Part shown: positions 33,181 to 42,369 of the stretch, in pieces
Numbering within the stretch: the stretch's first letter is position 1
Layout: the number at the start of each line of letters is the position of its first letter
Assembly (NCBI RefSeq): GCF_900100945.1
Contig: NZ_FNCG01000005.1
Span: forward strand, 1-64,000
From: Mucilaginibacter gossypii
GTDB taxonomy: Bacteria; Bacteroidota; Bacteroidia; Sphingobacteriales; Sphingobacteriaceae
Reading direction: 5' to 3'
Length of the DNA stretch: 64,000 nucleotides
Translations under genes and position numbers: made by a program
The notes under the pieces: generated by a model
Told to the model about the DNA's origin: nothing
The model's input: only the letters and a program-made list of their open reading frames with translations
Database searches by the model: none

Positions 33181-34629
33181 TTACTTAAGGTTAATGGCCT
33201 TCATTTTATTATAAAGGGTTTTGCGGTCGATATTCAGGATTTCGGCAGCTTTGGTTTTGTTGAAATTAACTTCCCTTAACACCCTTATAATTGTTTCATA
33301 CTCGGCCTCGAGCGCGGCATTTTTAAGGTCATGACGGGGTTCTTTAGCCTCGGGCGCTTCTTCTGTATGCGATGTGGTATGATGATGTTGCGTATAATGA
33401 TTAGCCGTTTCGTATGATAATTTATAGGTCGACATTTCAAGCGGCAATGCTTTAAGCGTGATCTCATTGCCCTCGGCTAAAAGCGCTGCCCGGCGGATCA
33501 CGTTTTTAAGCTCGCGGATGTTGCCCGGCCAGCGGTAGTTCATAAAGCAATCTACAACCTCCTGTGAGAAGGATTCAACGTTGCGCCCGAGCTCCTGGTT
33601 GGCTATTTTTAAAAAATGTTCTGCCAGTAATATAATATCATGGCCGCGCTCACGTAATGGCGGCATGTAAATGCTAAACTCGTTAAAGCGATGATAAAGA
33701 TCTTCGCGGAAGCGGCCTTTCTGAATCCCTTCCTGTAGGTTCTCATTGGTGGCTATGATAATGCGTACATCAAGATCTATCTCTTTGGTACTGCCTATTC
33801 TTTTAACTTTACGTTCCTGTACGGTACGAAGTAAAGCTGCCTGGATCTCGTACGAAAGGTTGCCCACTTCATCTAAAAATAAAGTACCTCCGTTAGCCAT
33901 TTCAAAGTGGCCTATTTTAGTATATAAAGCGCCGGTAAATGAACCCTTTTCGTGGCCAAAAAATTCACTTGCCGCGAGCTCCTTGGTTAAAGAACCGCAA
34001 TCCATGGCTATAAAAGGCTGGTTATGCCGCGGACTGTTGAGGTGAATACTTTTCGCTACGGATTCTTTTCCGGTACCGCTTTCGCCTAAAATAATAACAC
34101 TGTAGTTTGTTGGTGCCACCAGTTCTATCTGCCGGGCAAGCTCTTTTGACGCGCGGCTGGTGCCAGTTACAAATTCGGCTGCAAAAACGGTTTTTTTTAC
34201 GGTGCTAACTTTAGTTTTCTCAGGTAAAATAGTCGCCTGTGGCTCCTCGTCAATTTCAACCAGGGCATGGTGTGTTTCAAGGGCCTTATTAATAGTATTT
34301 AATATTTCATCGGGATACAGCGGCTTGGTGATATAATCATAGGCCCCCATTTTAATAAGCTCAACCGCCATTTTAATATCTGAATAGCCGGTGATGATGA
34401 TAACCCCTGTTTTTGGATATTGGATTTTAATATTGCGGAGCATTTCACGGCCGTCGGTATCTTCGAGCCTGAAATCACATAGTACAAGTTGATATTCACC
34501 ATTTTTCAACGCTTCCATCCCCCCGGTACCGCTTGATGCCGTACTAACGTCAAACCCATTCCGCGTCAAAAACTTCGATAGCAATAACGCCACATTAACT
34601 TCATCATCAATGATGAGGATCCTTTTCAT
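33181..34629 (-). CDS. Sigma-54-dependent response regulator (NtrC family)
   Basis: 482 residues from the ATG at 34629; an upstream TTG would add three residues. Receiver domain with D8/D9, phospho-acceptor Asp52 (VLCDFRLEDTDG) and Lys in TKPLYP. The AAA+ domain has Walker A GESGTGKE, the sigma-54 contact loop ending GSFTGA (in place of the usual GAFTGA), and Walker B GTLFLDEVG. A Fis-type helix-turn-helix, NKTKAAEILNIDRKTLYNKM, ends the protein. It activates sigma-54 promoters when phosphorylated. No full-length cognate kinase is adjacent, only the 67-residue DHp-like gene. Confidence 0.93.
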   Translation of the reverse strand: MKRILIIDDEVNVALLLSKFLTRNGFDVSTASSGTGGMEALKNGEYQLVLCDFRLEDTDGREMLRNIKIQYPKTGVIIITGYSDIKMAVELIKMGAYDYITKPLYPDEILNTINKALETHHALVEIDEEPQATILPEKTKVSTVKKTVFAAEFVTGTSRASKELARQIELVAPTNYSVIILGESGTGKESVAKSIHLNSPRHNQPFIAMDCGSLTKELAASEFFGHEKGSFTGALYTKIGHFEMANGGTLFLDEVGNLSYEIQAALLRTVQERKVKRIGSTKEIDLDVRIIIATNENLQEGIQKGRFREDLYHRFNEFSIYMPPLRERGHDIILLAEHFLKIANQELGRNVESFSQEVVDCFMNYRWPGNIRELKNVIRRAALLAEGNEITLKALPLEMSTYKLSYETANHYTQHHHTTSHTEEAPEAKEPRHDLKNAALEAEYETIIRVLREVNFNKTKAAEILNIDRKTLYNKMKAINLK

Positions 34630-34742
34630 ATTCAGCAATTATTGTGCGGTAAATGTAATATTACGTGTCAAAATACAAACAATGTGCTAATTTATACGAT
34701 TTATTTAATTATAAAGGTTCATATCAACTAAAAAAACATAAT

Positions 34743-34774
34743 AAAAAAGGGGAGCCGAATGAGCTCCCCTTTTT
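34743..34774 (-). terminator. Terminator downstream of the outer-membrane barrel gene
   Basis: GGGGAGC (34749-34755) and GCTCCCC (34763-34769) with an A run on the left and a T run on the right, so it works on both strands. It lies about 30 bases past the stop of the leftward barrel gene. Confidence 0.85.
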
Positions 34775-34801
34775 ATATCAAGGTATTTGTAGGGCCATAT
34801 A

Positions 34802-35404
34802 TTAAAAGCCGTACGCTACACGTAAACCTATAAAGTTAACTTTGCTTTGATCAACACCTGTTGCATATTTGGTAGTTGCTTCATAGCGGATACCAGCATC
34901 AATAAAGCTGCTTGCACTTACCGGGAACTGAACACCAACTTGCGGAGCATAAACAAATGCAGTTGATTTATTAGCGCCAACGTCAGATTTGTTTAACAGG
35001 AATGCAGCACCGGCTTCGCCCTGAACATAAAAATTGCTGATAGGGAAGTATTTCAAACCTGCCTTAACCGGGATTAAATGAAAATCAGGTGCGTCAAGGC
35101 CTTGTACACCGCCAATATCTTTTTTACCGAATACGTTGTTATAGCCTGCGTTAACAGTAACAAATAACTGGTTTGAAAGAACCGGGATATCAGCCTGTAC
35201 CGAACCGCCTAAATTCCACTTGTAGTTATCTTTGAAATTGCTAAGAGGAATGCCTGCGTCAACACCGATGCTGTAACGGATGCCGCTTTTAGTTGTAGTT
35301 GATGTTGTAGTAGTGGTGGTAGGTGTAGATGTTTGTGCTTTTGCACCAAATGCTAAGCCTGCAAATGCAAGGGCTAATGCTGAAACTTTGAATAAATTTT
35401 TCAT
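34802..35404 (-). CDS. Outer-membrane beta-barrel protein (PorT/OMP_b-brl type)
   Basis: 200 residues from the ATG at 35404, where the signal peptide begins (MKNLFKVSALALAFAGLAFG, then AKA-Q); an in-frame extension of 19 codons lacks a signal. A Thr-rich linker is followed by alternating strands and a terminal aromatic residue (GLRVAYGF), typical of an 8-strand barrel. Function is unknown, probably structural or adhesive. Confidence 0.85.
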   Translation of the reverse strand: MKNLFKVSALALAFAGLAFGAKAQTSTPTTTTTTSTTTKSGIRYSIGVDAGIPLSNFKDNYKWNLGGSVQADIPVLSNQLFVTVNAGYNNVFGKKDIGGVQGLDAPDFHLIPVKAGLKYFPISNFYVQGEAGAAFLLNKSDVGANKSTAFVYAPQVGVQFPVSASSFIDAGIRYEATTKYATGVDQSKVNFIGLRVAYGF

Positions 35405-35741
35405 AACTATTGTTGTGTTTTTGATATATGTTGTTTTAAACACACAGCAAATTAACAACACAAATCAGATGCGATTTTTCATCCAAAAGTCATGAATATT
35501 TAATCGATTGATTAATAGTAATTTATTTTTTGACCCTATGGGTATTTTAGTCAGGCGAGTGTAAAATGGACTTGTAATTGCTGTTTTTTTGTCAAAATTA
35601 ACATTGGCTTAACATGGGCTTTTGACCCGAAAAATGATGAATTCTGCGTGAAATTGGGCGAAACGAGTAAATGCCGAAAAAATCCTGTGAATTTAGTTTA
35701 CAATATACATCCCGTAATCATTATAGAACTACTCAAAACAA
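35405..35741. other. Upstream region of the barrel gene
   Basis: About 340 bases, A+T-rich, no gene recognised. TTAATTTG on the minus strand (about 35446-35453) resembles a -7 box with one mismatch, but a -33 box at the right distance was not found. The long leader or spacer may hold regulation that cannot be resolved by eye. Confidence 0.4.
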
Positions 35742-35771
35742 AAAGGGCTTAAGCAAACGCCCAAGCCCTTT
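35742..35771 (-). terminator. Terminator of the pentose phosphate operon
   Basis: AAAGGGCTT (35742-35750) pairs with AAGCCCTTT (35763-35771), loop of 12 bases, with A-rich sequence on the exit side for the minus strand. It is 24 bases past the pgl stop. Confidence 0.75.
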
Positions 35772-35794
35772 AGTTGCTAAAATAATAGCAGATA

Positions 35795-36526
35795 TTATTC
35801 TTTATTCTCCAAATCGGCAGCAGCGGGTTCGTCAAGGAACCATTCTACTTCGCCGGATATGGAATCAATAAGCTGTGCCGGATAAAGCTCAATATCCTCA
35901 TCATCTTCCAGGATGTGTTTTACAGCTTCGGCCTTGCCTGCGCCGTAAACTAAGAATGCTATTTGAGCAGCATCATTAATAAGCGGTGCGTTGAGGGTAA
36001 TGCGCCATACCTGCTGATCTTCAAGCCATACTTCTTTTACACCAGGCACACGGTCATGCAACACCGGCGTATAAGGGAATAATGATGCGGTGTGCGAGTT
36101 ATCGCCTAAGCCTAACAGCACCAGGTCAAAGCTTGCTTCGCCGTCATCAAAAAACGCCGAGATCACTTCCCAGTATTTGGCTGCAGCTTCGGCAGGGCCA
36201 AACGATGTCTCAACCGGGAAAATCTGTGCCGGACTGATCATCAATGGCTCAAACAACGCTTTTTTTGCCATTAGGTAGTTGCTGTCTTTATGGTCATGTG
36301 GCACGTTGCGCTCATCGCCAAAAAAGAAGAAAACTTTTTCCCAGTTCACCTGGTCGGCGTATGTTGTTGAAGCTAATAGCTCGTATAGCTTTTTAGGTGA
36401 GCTGCCGCCCGAAAGCGCCACACTGAACTTCCCGTTTTTGTTGATGGCTTCGGTAGCCAGGATAACAAAATGATCGGCCAGCCCGGTTAAAACTTCACCT
36501 TCTGTGTTATAGATATTCAGTTTCAT
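35795..36526 (-). CDS. pgl: 6-phosphogluconolactonase
   Basis: 243 residues. Sugar-phosphate isomerase-like fold with SVALSGGSSPKKLYELL, FFFGDERNVPHDHKDSNY and the catalytic-region LVLLGLGDNSHTASLFP. It hydrolyses 6-phosphogluconolactone to 6-phosphogluconate. It is 6 bases downstream of zwf, its immediate metabolic predecessor, and last in the run of pentose phosphate genes. Confidence 0.95.
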   Translation of the reverse strand: MKLNIYNTEGEVLTGLADHFVILATEAINKNGKFSVALSGGSSPKKLYELLASTTYADQVNWEKVFFFFGDERNVPHDHKDSNYLMAKKALFEPLMISPAQIFPVETSFGPAEAAAKYWEVISAFFDDGEASFDLVLLGLGDNSHTASLFPYTPVLHDRVPGVKEVWLEDQQVWRITLNAPLINDAAQIAFLVYGAGKAEAVKHILEDDEDIELYPAQLIDSISGEVEWFLDEPAAADLENKE

Positions 36527-36532
36527 CAGCTT

Positions 36533-38047
36533 TTATTTTTTACCGTTTACAGGTAAAGTAAACCAGTTATAGCCATCACGGGCAATTAAAGCTTCTGCAG
36601 CTTCAGGGCCCCATGAATCGGCCGAATAATTAGGGAAGTTAAGGCTCTTTTTATTTTGCCATGTGTTTAGTATCGGCATTACCAGTTCCCATGCTGCCTC
36701 AACCTGGTCACCACGCATAAACAGGGTTTGATCGCCCATCATGGTATCCAGTATCAGTGTTTCATAAGCTTCAGGTGCCTGGTTGGTATAAGTACCTTTA
36801 TAGTCAAACACCATATCAACGGCGTTTAATACCATATCGATACCGGGGCGTTTAGCCTGAACCTGCAAACGGATGCTCATCTCTGGCTGAATGCTGATGA
36901 TCAACCTGTTTTGCTGCCAGCTTTCGGTAGCTTCGGCCGGGAAAATCTGGTGAGGGACATCTTTAAACTGGATAGTGATAACTGATGATGACTGGTGCAT
37001 TCTTTTACCTGTACGCAAGTAGAATGGTACACCTTGCCAGCGCCAGTTGTCGATGAAGAACTTAATTGCTGCAAAAGTTTCGGTATTTGATTCCGGATTA
37101 ACTTTTGGTTCTTCGCGGTATCCCGGTACTTCTTTACCTTTCATCCATCCGCTGCCGTATTGGCCCCTAACGGTCGAATTACGAACATCTTCGGCGGTAA
37201 ATTTGCGCATTGCTTTCAATACGTCAACTTTGCGGTCGCGTACTTCGTCGGCGCTAAAACTGATAGGAGGCTCCATAGCCACGTGGCAAAGCAACTGCAG
37301 CAGGTGGTTTTGGATCATATCACGCATAGCGCCCGAACCATCATAATAGTCGCCGCGTTCTTCAACGCCTAATTGCTCGGTAACGGAGATCTGTACGTGT
37401 TCAATGTGGTTACGGTTCCATAGCGGCTCCATAATGGAGTTGGCAAAACGGAAAGCCATGATATTTTGAACAGTTTCTTTACCCAGGTAATGATCGATAC
37501 GATAGATCTGGCATTCATCAAAAATGCTTTTCAATAACTGGTTCAGATCTTTTGCAGTTTCCAGGTCGTGTCCAAATGGTTTCTCAATGATGATCCTTAC
37601 ACGTTTTTTATCATCGGCCAATTTAGCTTTTGATATGTTTGAGGCAATGATCGGGAAGAAATTAGGCGCTACCGCAAGGTAAAACAACACGTTTGCCTTA
37701 GTTTTCCACTCGGCGTTGTGTTTCTCAATGCGTTTGCCAAATTCTTTGTATGTTTCAAAATCAGTAGCGTCAGATACCTGGTAATAAACGTTTTTTACAA
37801 ATTCGGCCCATTGTTTATCATCCGTTTTACCGCTGCGCGAAAACTGGTTGATATCTTTATATAGGTTTTCTCTGAACTGCTCGTCGGTTAGCTTGGTACG
37901 ACCGGTACCAATAATGGAAAATTGTTTGGGCATCCATCCATCTAAAAATAGATTATATAGGGCCGGCGCAATTTTCCGGGAGTTCAAATCTCCCGTTCCA
38001 CCAAAAATGATAAATATGGTAGGGTCTGATTTAGCTGTTGTGCTCAT
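36533..38047 (-). CDS. zwf: Glucose-6-phosphate 1-dehydrogenase
   Basis: 504 residues, full length. NADP-binding FGGTGDLNSRKIAPALY (16-32) and the active site RIDHYLGKETVQNIMAFRF with the catalytic His/Lys. It oxidises glucose-6-phosphate to 6-phosphogluconolactone. It lies between gnd (26-base gap upstream) and pgl. Confidence 0.97.
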   Translation of the reverse strand: MSTTAKSDPTIFIIFGGTGDLNSRKIAPALYNLFLDGWMPKQFSIIGTGRTKLTDEQFRENLYKDINQFSRSGKTDDKQWAEFVKNVYYQVSDATDFETYKEFGKRIEKHNAEWKTKANVLFYLAVAPNFFPIIASNISKAKLADDKKRVRIIIEKPFGHDLETAKDLNQLLKSIFDECQIYRIDHYLGKETVQNIMAFRFANSIMEPLWNRNHIEHVQISVTEQLGVEERGDYYDGSGAMRDMIQNHLLQLLCHVAMEPPISFSADEVRDRKVDVLKAMRKFTAEDVRNSTVRGQYGSGWMKGKEVPGYREEPKVNPESNTETFAAIKFFIDNWRWQGVPFYLRTGKRMHQSSSVITIQFKDVPHQIFPAEATESWQQNRLIISIQPEMSIRLQVQAKRPGIDMVLNAVDMVFDYKGTYTNQAPEAYETLILDTMMGDQTLFMRGDQVEAAWELVMPILNTWQNKKSLNFPNYSADSWGPEAAEALIARDGYNWFTLPVNGKK

Positions 38048-38073
38048 TGTTTTGTTTTAATTAATAGCGTCAA

Positions 38074-39498
38074 TTAGTCGTTTGCCGGAGCCCATTGTGT
38101 ATGGAAAGTGCCTTCTTTACCAATCAGCTCATAAGTGTGCGCGCCAAAATAATCACGCTGGGCTTGGGTAAGGTTTGAAGGCATTCTTTCGCTGCGGAAA
38201 GCATCAAAATAGCTCAATGCTGAAGCATAACCGGGAGCAGCAACACCGGCAGCAATAGTAGCCGATAATACTTTCCTGATGCCTGGTAAGGTACCGGCAA
38301 CCAATGCCTGTATATCACTGTCAAGCAAAAGGTGAGGCAGTGCCTGATCTTTATTGTAAGCATTGTAAATGTCATTCAAAAATTCTGAACGGATGATACA
38401 GCCGCCTCTCCAGATCTTGGCAATTTCGCCCAAATGAAGGTCATATTTATACTCTTCAGATGCTTTGGTAAGCAGGTGCATACCCTGTGCATAAGTAAGG
38501 ATGCTGGTAAAATAGAAAGCCTGCTCTAAAGCAACCAGTAACTCTTCTTTATCTCCTTTAAGCTCAATAGGGTCGTTATAAAGGGCAGAAGCTTTTTCGC
38601 GCAGTGATTTGTATTTAGACAGGTCGCGCATAGATACCGATGTATCGATGGTTGGGATTGGGGTTACCAAATCCATAGCCACCTGCGACGTCCATTTACC
38701 TGTACCTTTAGCTTTCGCTTCGTCTTTAATATCATCTAACAATAAATGATCGGTTCCAGGTGCTTTGTATTTGAAAATATCTTTGGTGATATCTAACAGG
38801 AATGACTGTAAACGGCCTTCGTTCCATTTAGTGAACAGATCGCCAATTTCGTCGTTACCTAACTTTAAGCCTTTTTTAAGGATCTCATAAGTTTCGGCAA
38901 TTACCTGCATGATACCGTACTCGATACCGTTGTGAACCATTTTAACAAAGTGACCTGATGCGCCAGGGCCAATGTAAGTAACACACGGTTCGCCGTTAAC
39001 TTTAGCAGCAATGGCTTCAAAAATAGGTTTCATGACAGCATAAGCATCCTTATCGCCACCCGGCATCATGCTTGGGCCACGACGGGCACCTTCTTCACCG
39101 CCTGATACACCCATGCCAAAGAAATGCAGTCCTTTAGCCTCCAGTTCCTCAACACGACGGTTTGTATCAGTAAAGTGCGAGTTACCGCCATCAATCAGAA
39201 TATCGCCTTTTTCTAATAACGGGGTTAATTCCTCAATTACAGCGTCAACAATTTTACCGGCAGGCACCAACATCATGATAGCCCTTGGTGTGGTAAGGCT
39301 CTGTATAAATTCTTTAACATCGGCAAAGCCCTTTGCGGCCCTGTCACCAGCTTCCTGGTTCAATGAATCTACTTTACCGGTATCTTTATCGTGCCCGGCC
39401 ACCGCGAAGCCATGATCGGCCATGTTCAGCAGCAGGCTGCGACCCATAACACCCAGGCCTATCATACCAAAGGCGTATTTATTTTCTGTTGCGCTCAT
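38074..39498 (-). CDS. gnd: 6-phosphogluconate dehydrogenase (decarboxylating)
   Basis: 474 residues. Rossmann GLGVMGRSLLLNMADHG, the GNSHFTDTNRR segment, the signature MGVSGGEEGARRGPSMMPGG, and catalytic Lys in HFVKMVHNGIEYG. It makes ribulose-5-phosphate, CO2 and NAD(P)H. It overlaps the upstream HAD gene by 4 bases (ATGA). Confidence 0.97.
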   Translation of the reverse strand: MSATENKYAFGMIGLGVMGRSLLLNMADHGFAVAGHDKDTGKVDSLNQEAGDRAAKGFADVKEFIQSLTTPRAIMMLVPAGKIVDAVIEELTPLLEKGDILIDGGNSHFTDTNRRVEELEAKGLHFFGMGVSGGEEGARRGPSMMPGGDKDAYAVMKPIFEAIAAKVNGEPCVTYIGPGASGHFVKMVHNGIEYGIMQVIAETYEILKKGLKLGNDEIGDLFTKWNEGRLQSFLLDITKDIFKYKAPGTDHLLLDDIKDEAKAKGTGKWTSQVAMDLVTPIPTIDTSVSMRDLSKYKSLREKASALYNDPIELKGDKEELLVALEQAFYFTSILTYAQGMHLLTKASEEYKYDLHLGEIAKIWRGGCIIRSEFLNDIYNAYNKDQALPHLLLDSDIQALVAGTLPGIRKVLSATIAAGVAAPGYASALSYFDAFRSERMPSNLTQAQRDYFGAHTYELIGKEGTFHTQWAPAND

Positions 39499-40121
39499 GT
39501 TGTTTTGAGGTTTTCTTTTTTAAGAGTTTCTAAAATTTTCTTAGTGTTTTCGAGGCTGGTGTGCTGAAAAGAACGGATGCCTAATTTTTGCGCGGTATCG
39601 ACAAACATTTTCCTGTCGTCGAAATAAACGCATTGCTGAGGCGATACCTGGGCTATACCCATAGCTAACTGCCAGATACCCGGATCAGGTTTACGCATTT
39701 TTACTTCGCATGATGATACAAAGGCATCAAAACACTCATGCAGCTTAAACTTACGTACCCTGTAATCGTTTAGCTCCTTACCCTCGTTGTTCACTGATAT
39801 AATGCGGAAGCCGCAATCTTTTTTCCAATCTTTCAGGAATTGCAGCATAGGCAATTCCACAGATGTAGAATAGATGAAATCCTTAAAATCTTCGCGTACA
39901 AAATCCCGCGGGTGGTTAAATATCACCGTATCAAGGTATTCGTCGAGCGTGATACTGCCAATTTCATATACGTTAAAAATGAAATTATGCAGCGCGTTAA
40001 CTTCTTCGTAATCAAGGTTAAAACGTTTGGCCGCTTCTTCGCGCGCCTCATGCCCCCATCCGTTCGACAGCAAAATGCCGCCCACGTCAAAAAAAAGGAT
40101 CTTTAGATCAGCAACTTCCAT
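39495..40121 (-). CDS. HAD-family (class IA) phosphatase in the pentose phosphate cluster
   Basis: 208 residues. Motif I is FFDVGGIL, with DxG rather than DxD; the second Asp is replaced as in YihX-type sugar phosphatases, which remain active. Motif II lies near IISVNNEG, motif III at KMRKPDPGIW and motif IV at CVYFDDRKMFVDTA. A four-helix cap is inserted after motif I. Because its stop overlaps gnd, it may act on a sugar phosphate or a toxic side product of the pathway, such as 4-phosphoerythronate; that is inference. Confidence 0.85.
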   Translation of the reverse strand: MEVADLKILFFDVGGILLSNGWGHEAREEAAKRFNLDYEEVNALHNFIFNVYEIGSITLDEYLDTVIFNHPRDFVREDFKDFIYSTSVELPMLQFLKDWKKDCGFRIISVNNEGKELNDYRVRKFKLHECFDAFVSSCEVKMRKPDPGIWQLAMGIAQVSPQQCVYFDDRKMFVDTAQKLGIRSFQHTSLENTKKILETLKKENLKTT

Positions 40122-40135
40122 AGATGTATTTTTTT

Positions 40136-40220
40136 AGTCGTAAGTCTTTAGTATTAAGTCCGAAGTCAAAATAATTACCCCGACTTCGAACTCATCACTT
40201 TCGACTTAAGACTTCGAACT
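40136..40220. repeat. AAGTC/GACTT-rich inverted repeat
   Basis: AGTCGTAAGTCTTTAG and TTAAGTCCGAAGTC on the left face GACTTCGAACTC and TCGACTTAAGACTTCGAACT on the right. A weaker relative lies at about 41524-41575 upstream of rpiA's stop. It separates tal from the HAD gene. Confidence 0.55.
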
Positions 40221-40222
40221 TA

Positions 40223-41311
40223 TTACTTATTCTTTTGTGTTTCGATGGCGTTCAACAACTTTTCAAATGGCTTGTTGAATTTCTCGATACCTTCGTCTTC
40301 CAGTTGCTGGGTTACAGCAGCAAGGTCGATACCTAAAGAAGGTAGTTTGGCTAAGATCTCGGTAGCTTTATCTAAACCGGTTTCTAAAGTGTTGGCAGCA
40401 ACACCGTGATCACGGAAAGCGTCAACGGTTTCCAGAGGAACGGTATCAACCGTGTCCGGGCCAATTAATGCCTCAACATATTTGGTATCTTTAAATGCAG
40501 GGTTTTTGCTGCCTGTACTTGCCCATAATAAACGCTGTGGTTGTGCACCTTGCTCGGCAAGTTTTTTCCACCTTTCACTGCTGAATACCCTTTTATAAAT
40601 TTCGTATGCTTTTTTAGCTGATGCGATTGCGACCTCACCATACAGCTCTTTTTCGCCTTTTGCTTCAATGATCGGGTCCACAACAACATCAATACGGCTC
40701 AGAAAGAAACTGGCTACTGACGCAATGTGGGCAATTTTATGACCTGCAGCTAAATGCTCTTCCAGGCCTGCAATGTAAGCTTCGGTCACTTCTTCATAAC
40801 GCTCTAAGCCAAACAGCAGGGTAACATTGATATTGATACCTTTTGCAATTGATTGCTGAATAGCAGCCAAACCTGGTTTAGTACCAGGGATTTTGATCAT
40901 TACGTTTTCGCGGTTAACTTTTTTCCAAAGTTCTTCTGCTTGTTTAGCAGTACCTTCGGTATCTAAAGCCAGGAACGGAGAAACTTCAAGGCTTACGTAA
41001 CCATCAACTTTGTTTGATTCTTCGTAAACACCTTTAAACAGGTCGGCAGCAGCCTGGATATCTTTAACAGCTATTTCAAAAAACAGCTTTTCGTTGTCGC
41101 TTTCAGATTTAAGAGCAGCGATATCAGCATCGTAATCAGAACTGCTGCTGATAGCCTTTTCAAAAATTGCAGGGTTTGAAGTAACGCCGCGTACGCCGTC
41201 AACGTCAATTAATTGTTTAAGTTTTCCTGAAGAAATGATCTCACGGTCAATAAAATCAAGCCAGATACTCTGACCAAAACCATGTATCTGTGCTACGTTA
41301 TTAGTTGCCAT
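40223..41311 (-). CDS. tal: Transaldolase
   Basis: 362 residues, the length of the large bacterial transaldolases. The Schiff-base Lys is K140 in VMIKIPGT, with GVTSNPAIFEKAI near the N-terminus and RLLWASTGSKNP later. It exchanges dihydroxyacetone units between sugar phosphates. It is about 100 bases upstream of the HAD gene. Confidence 0.95.
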   Translation of the reverse strand: MATNNVAQIHGFGQSIWLDFIDREIISSGKLKQLIDVDGVRGVTSNPAIFEKAISSSSDYDADIAALKSESDNEKLFFEIAVKDIQAAADLFKGVYEESNKVDGYVSLEVSPFLALDTEGTAKQAEELWKKVNRENVMIKIPGTKPGLAAIQQSIAKGININVTLLFGLERYEEVTEAYIAGLEEHLAAGHKIAHIASVASFFLSRIDVVVDPIIEAKGEKELYGEVAIASAKKAYEIYKRVFSSERWKKLAEQGAQPQRLLWASTGSKNPAFKDTKYVEALIGPDTVDTVPLETVDAFRDHGVAANTLETGLDKATEILAKLPSLGIDLAAVTQQLEDEGIEKFNKPFEKLLNAIETQKNK

Positions 41312-41580
41312 AATAGGGTTTGTTTTTGTGTTTGTTAATTATTTTGTTAAAAGCGCGATGAAGGTAGTAAAAATTGCTACCAAATCGGTCTATTATGTAA
41401 AGTTCTTAATAAGAATGTCAGTAATTGTAAGATTTATATCATACTTTGTTAATATTTCCGGGTTAAGTCTGCAGTTTTTAGCAGTAAATGCCGGTTTTTA
41501 GTCTTAAATTAGAATTAGCAAATCAAAAGTCTCATTTTCTTTAAGATTTCGGACTAAAGATGTCGAACTTAAGGCTAAAT

Positions 41581-42288
41581 CTAACTGTTCGAGGCCATGA
41601 TAATATTCACATCAAAGCCGATAAAAAGCCCGCTTTCTATTACCCCTGTTATCGATTTAATATCCCTTTCAAAACTTTTACCAATTTCATCGAATTTGCA
41701 ATCCAATACAAGGTTGCCATTTTCTGAAATTATTGGCCCATCCTTACCTTTTGCCGGACGGATAGCTATTTCGGTGGCTCCTAAACTTTTCAGCTCCTTT
41801 TCCACATAAGGTAATGCCTGTGGGAAAACCTCGATAGGCACCGGAAATTTCGAGCCTAATTTATCAACCATTTTCGACTCATCAACTATAATATAACTTA
41901 CTTCACTTGAGCTGATGAGCAACTTCTCTTTAAACATAGCCCCGCCGCGCCCTTTGATCAGGCTTTTGTCGGGGTCAACCTCATCAGCTCCGTCAAAAAG
42001 CCAATCGGGTTTATGTTCATACAGCGTTGTTATTGGCAGGCCCAGTTTACTGCAAAACATAGAAAGCTCTACCGAAGTTGGGATTGCTTTTACATTCAGC
42101 TTTTCATCTTTTACCCTTTGGGCAATGGCCACCAAAGCCAGGTATGATGTTGAACCCGAGCCAACACCTATAATATCGCCATCCTTAACTTTTGCTGCAA
42201 TTTCGGCAGCTACCTTTTGTTTGCCTTCGATATTGATGATCTTATCGGCCCACTCAAGGTTATTTATCAGGTTGCTGTTCCAGTTCAT
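41581..42288 (-). CDS. rpiA: Ribose-5-phosphate isomerase A
   Basis: 235 residues. GVGSGSTSYLAL phosphate loop, LFDGADEVDP and the catalytic KGRGGAMFKEKLL are all intact. It interconverts ribulose- and ribose-5-phosphate. It is followed by a 269-base gap to tal that holds only A+T-rich sequence and a weak repeat. Confidence 0.96.
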   Translation of the reverse strand: MNWNSNLINNLEWADKIINIEGKQKVAAEIAAKVKDGDIIGVGSGSTSYLALVAIAQRVKDEKLNVKAIPTSVELSMFCSKLGLPITTLYEHKPDWLFDGADEVDPDKSLIKGRGGAMFKEKLLISSSEVSYIIVDESKMVDKLGSKFPVPIEVFPQALPYVEKELKSLGATEIAIRPAKGKDGPIISENGNLVLDCKFDEIGKSFERDIKSITGVIESGLFIGFDVNIIMASNS

Positions 42289-42295
42289 GTTAGTT

Positions 42296-42366
42296 CAGAA
42301 TCAAGAAGTCAAGAGTCAAGAGCCAGGAAGGAAGAAAGATCTTGATTCCTGACTCTTGATTTCTTG
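42296..42366. repeat. TCAAGA-type inverted repeat between rpiA and tkt
   Basis: Left arm AATCAAGAAGTCAAGAGTCA (from 42299) and right arm TGACTCTTGATTTCTTG (to 42366) are inverted, with the loop carrying a second copy pair AAGAT/ATCTT. The same words reappear at 63881-64000. Confidence 0.65.
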
Positions 42367-42369
42367 CCT

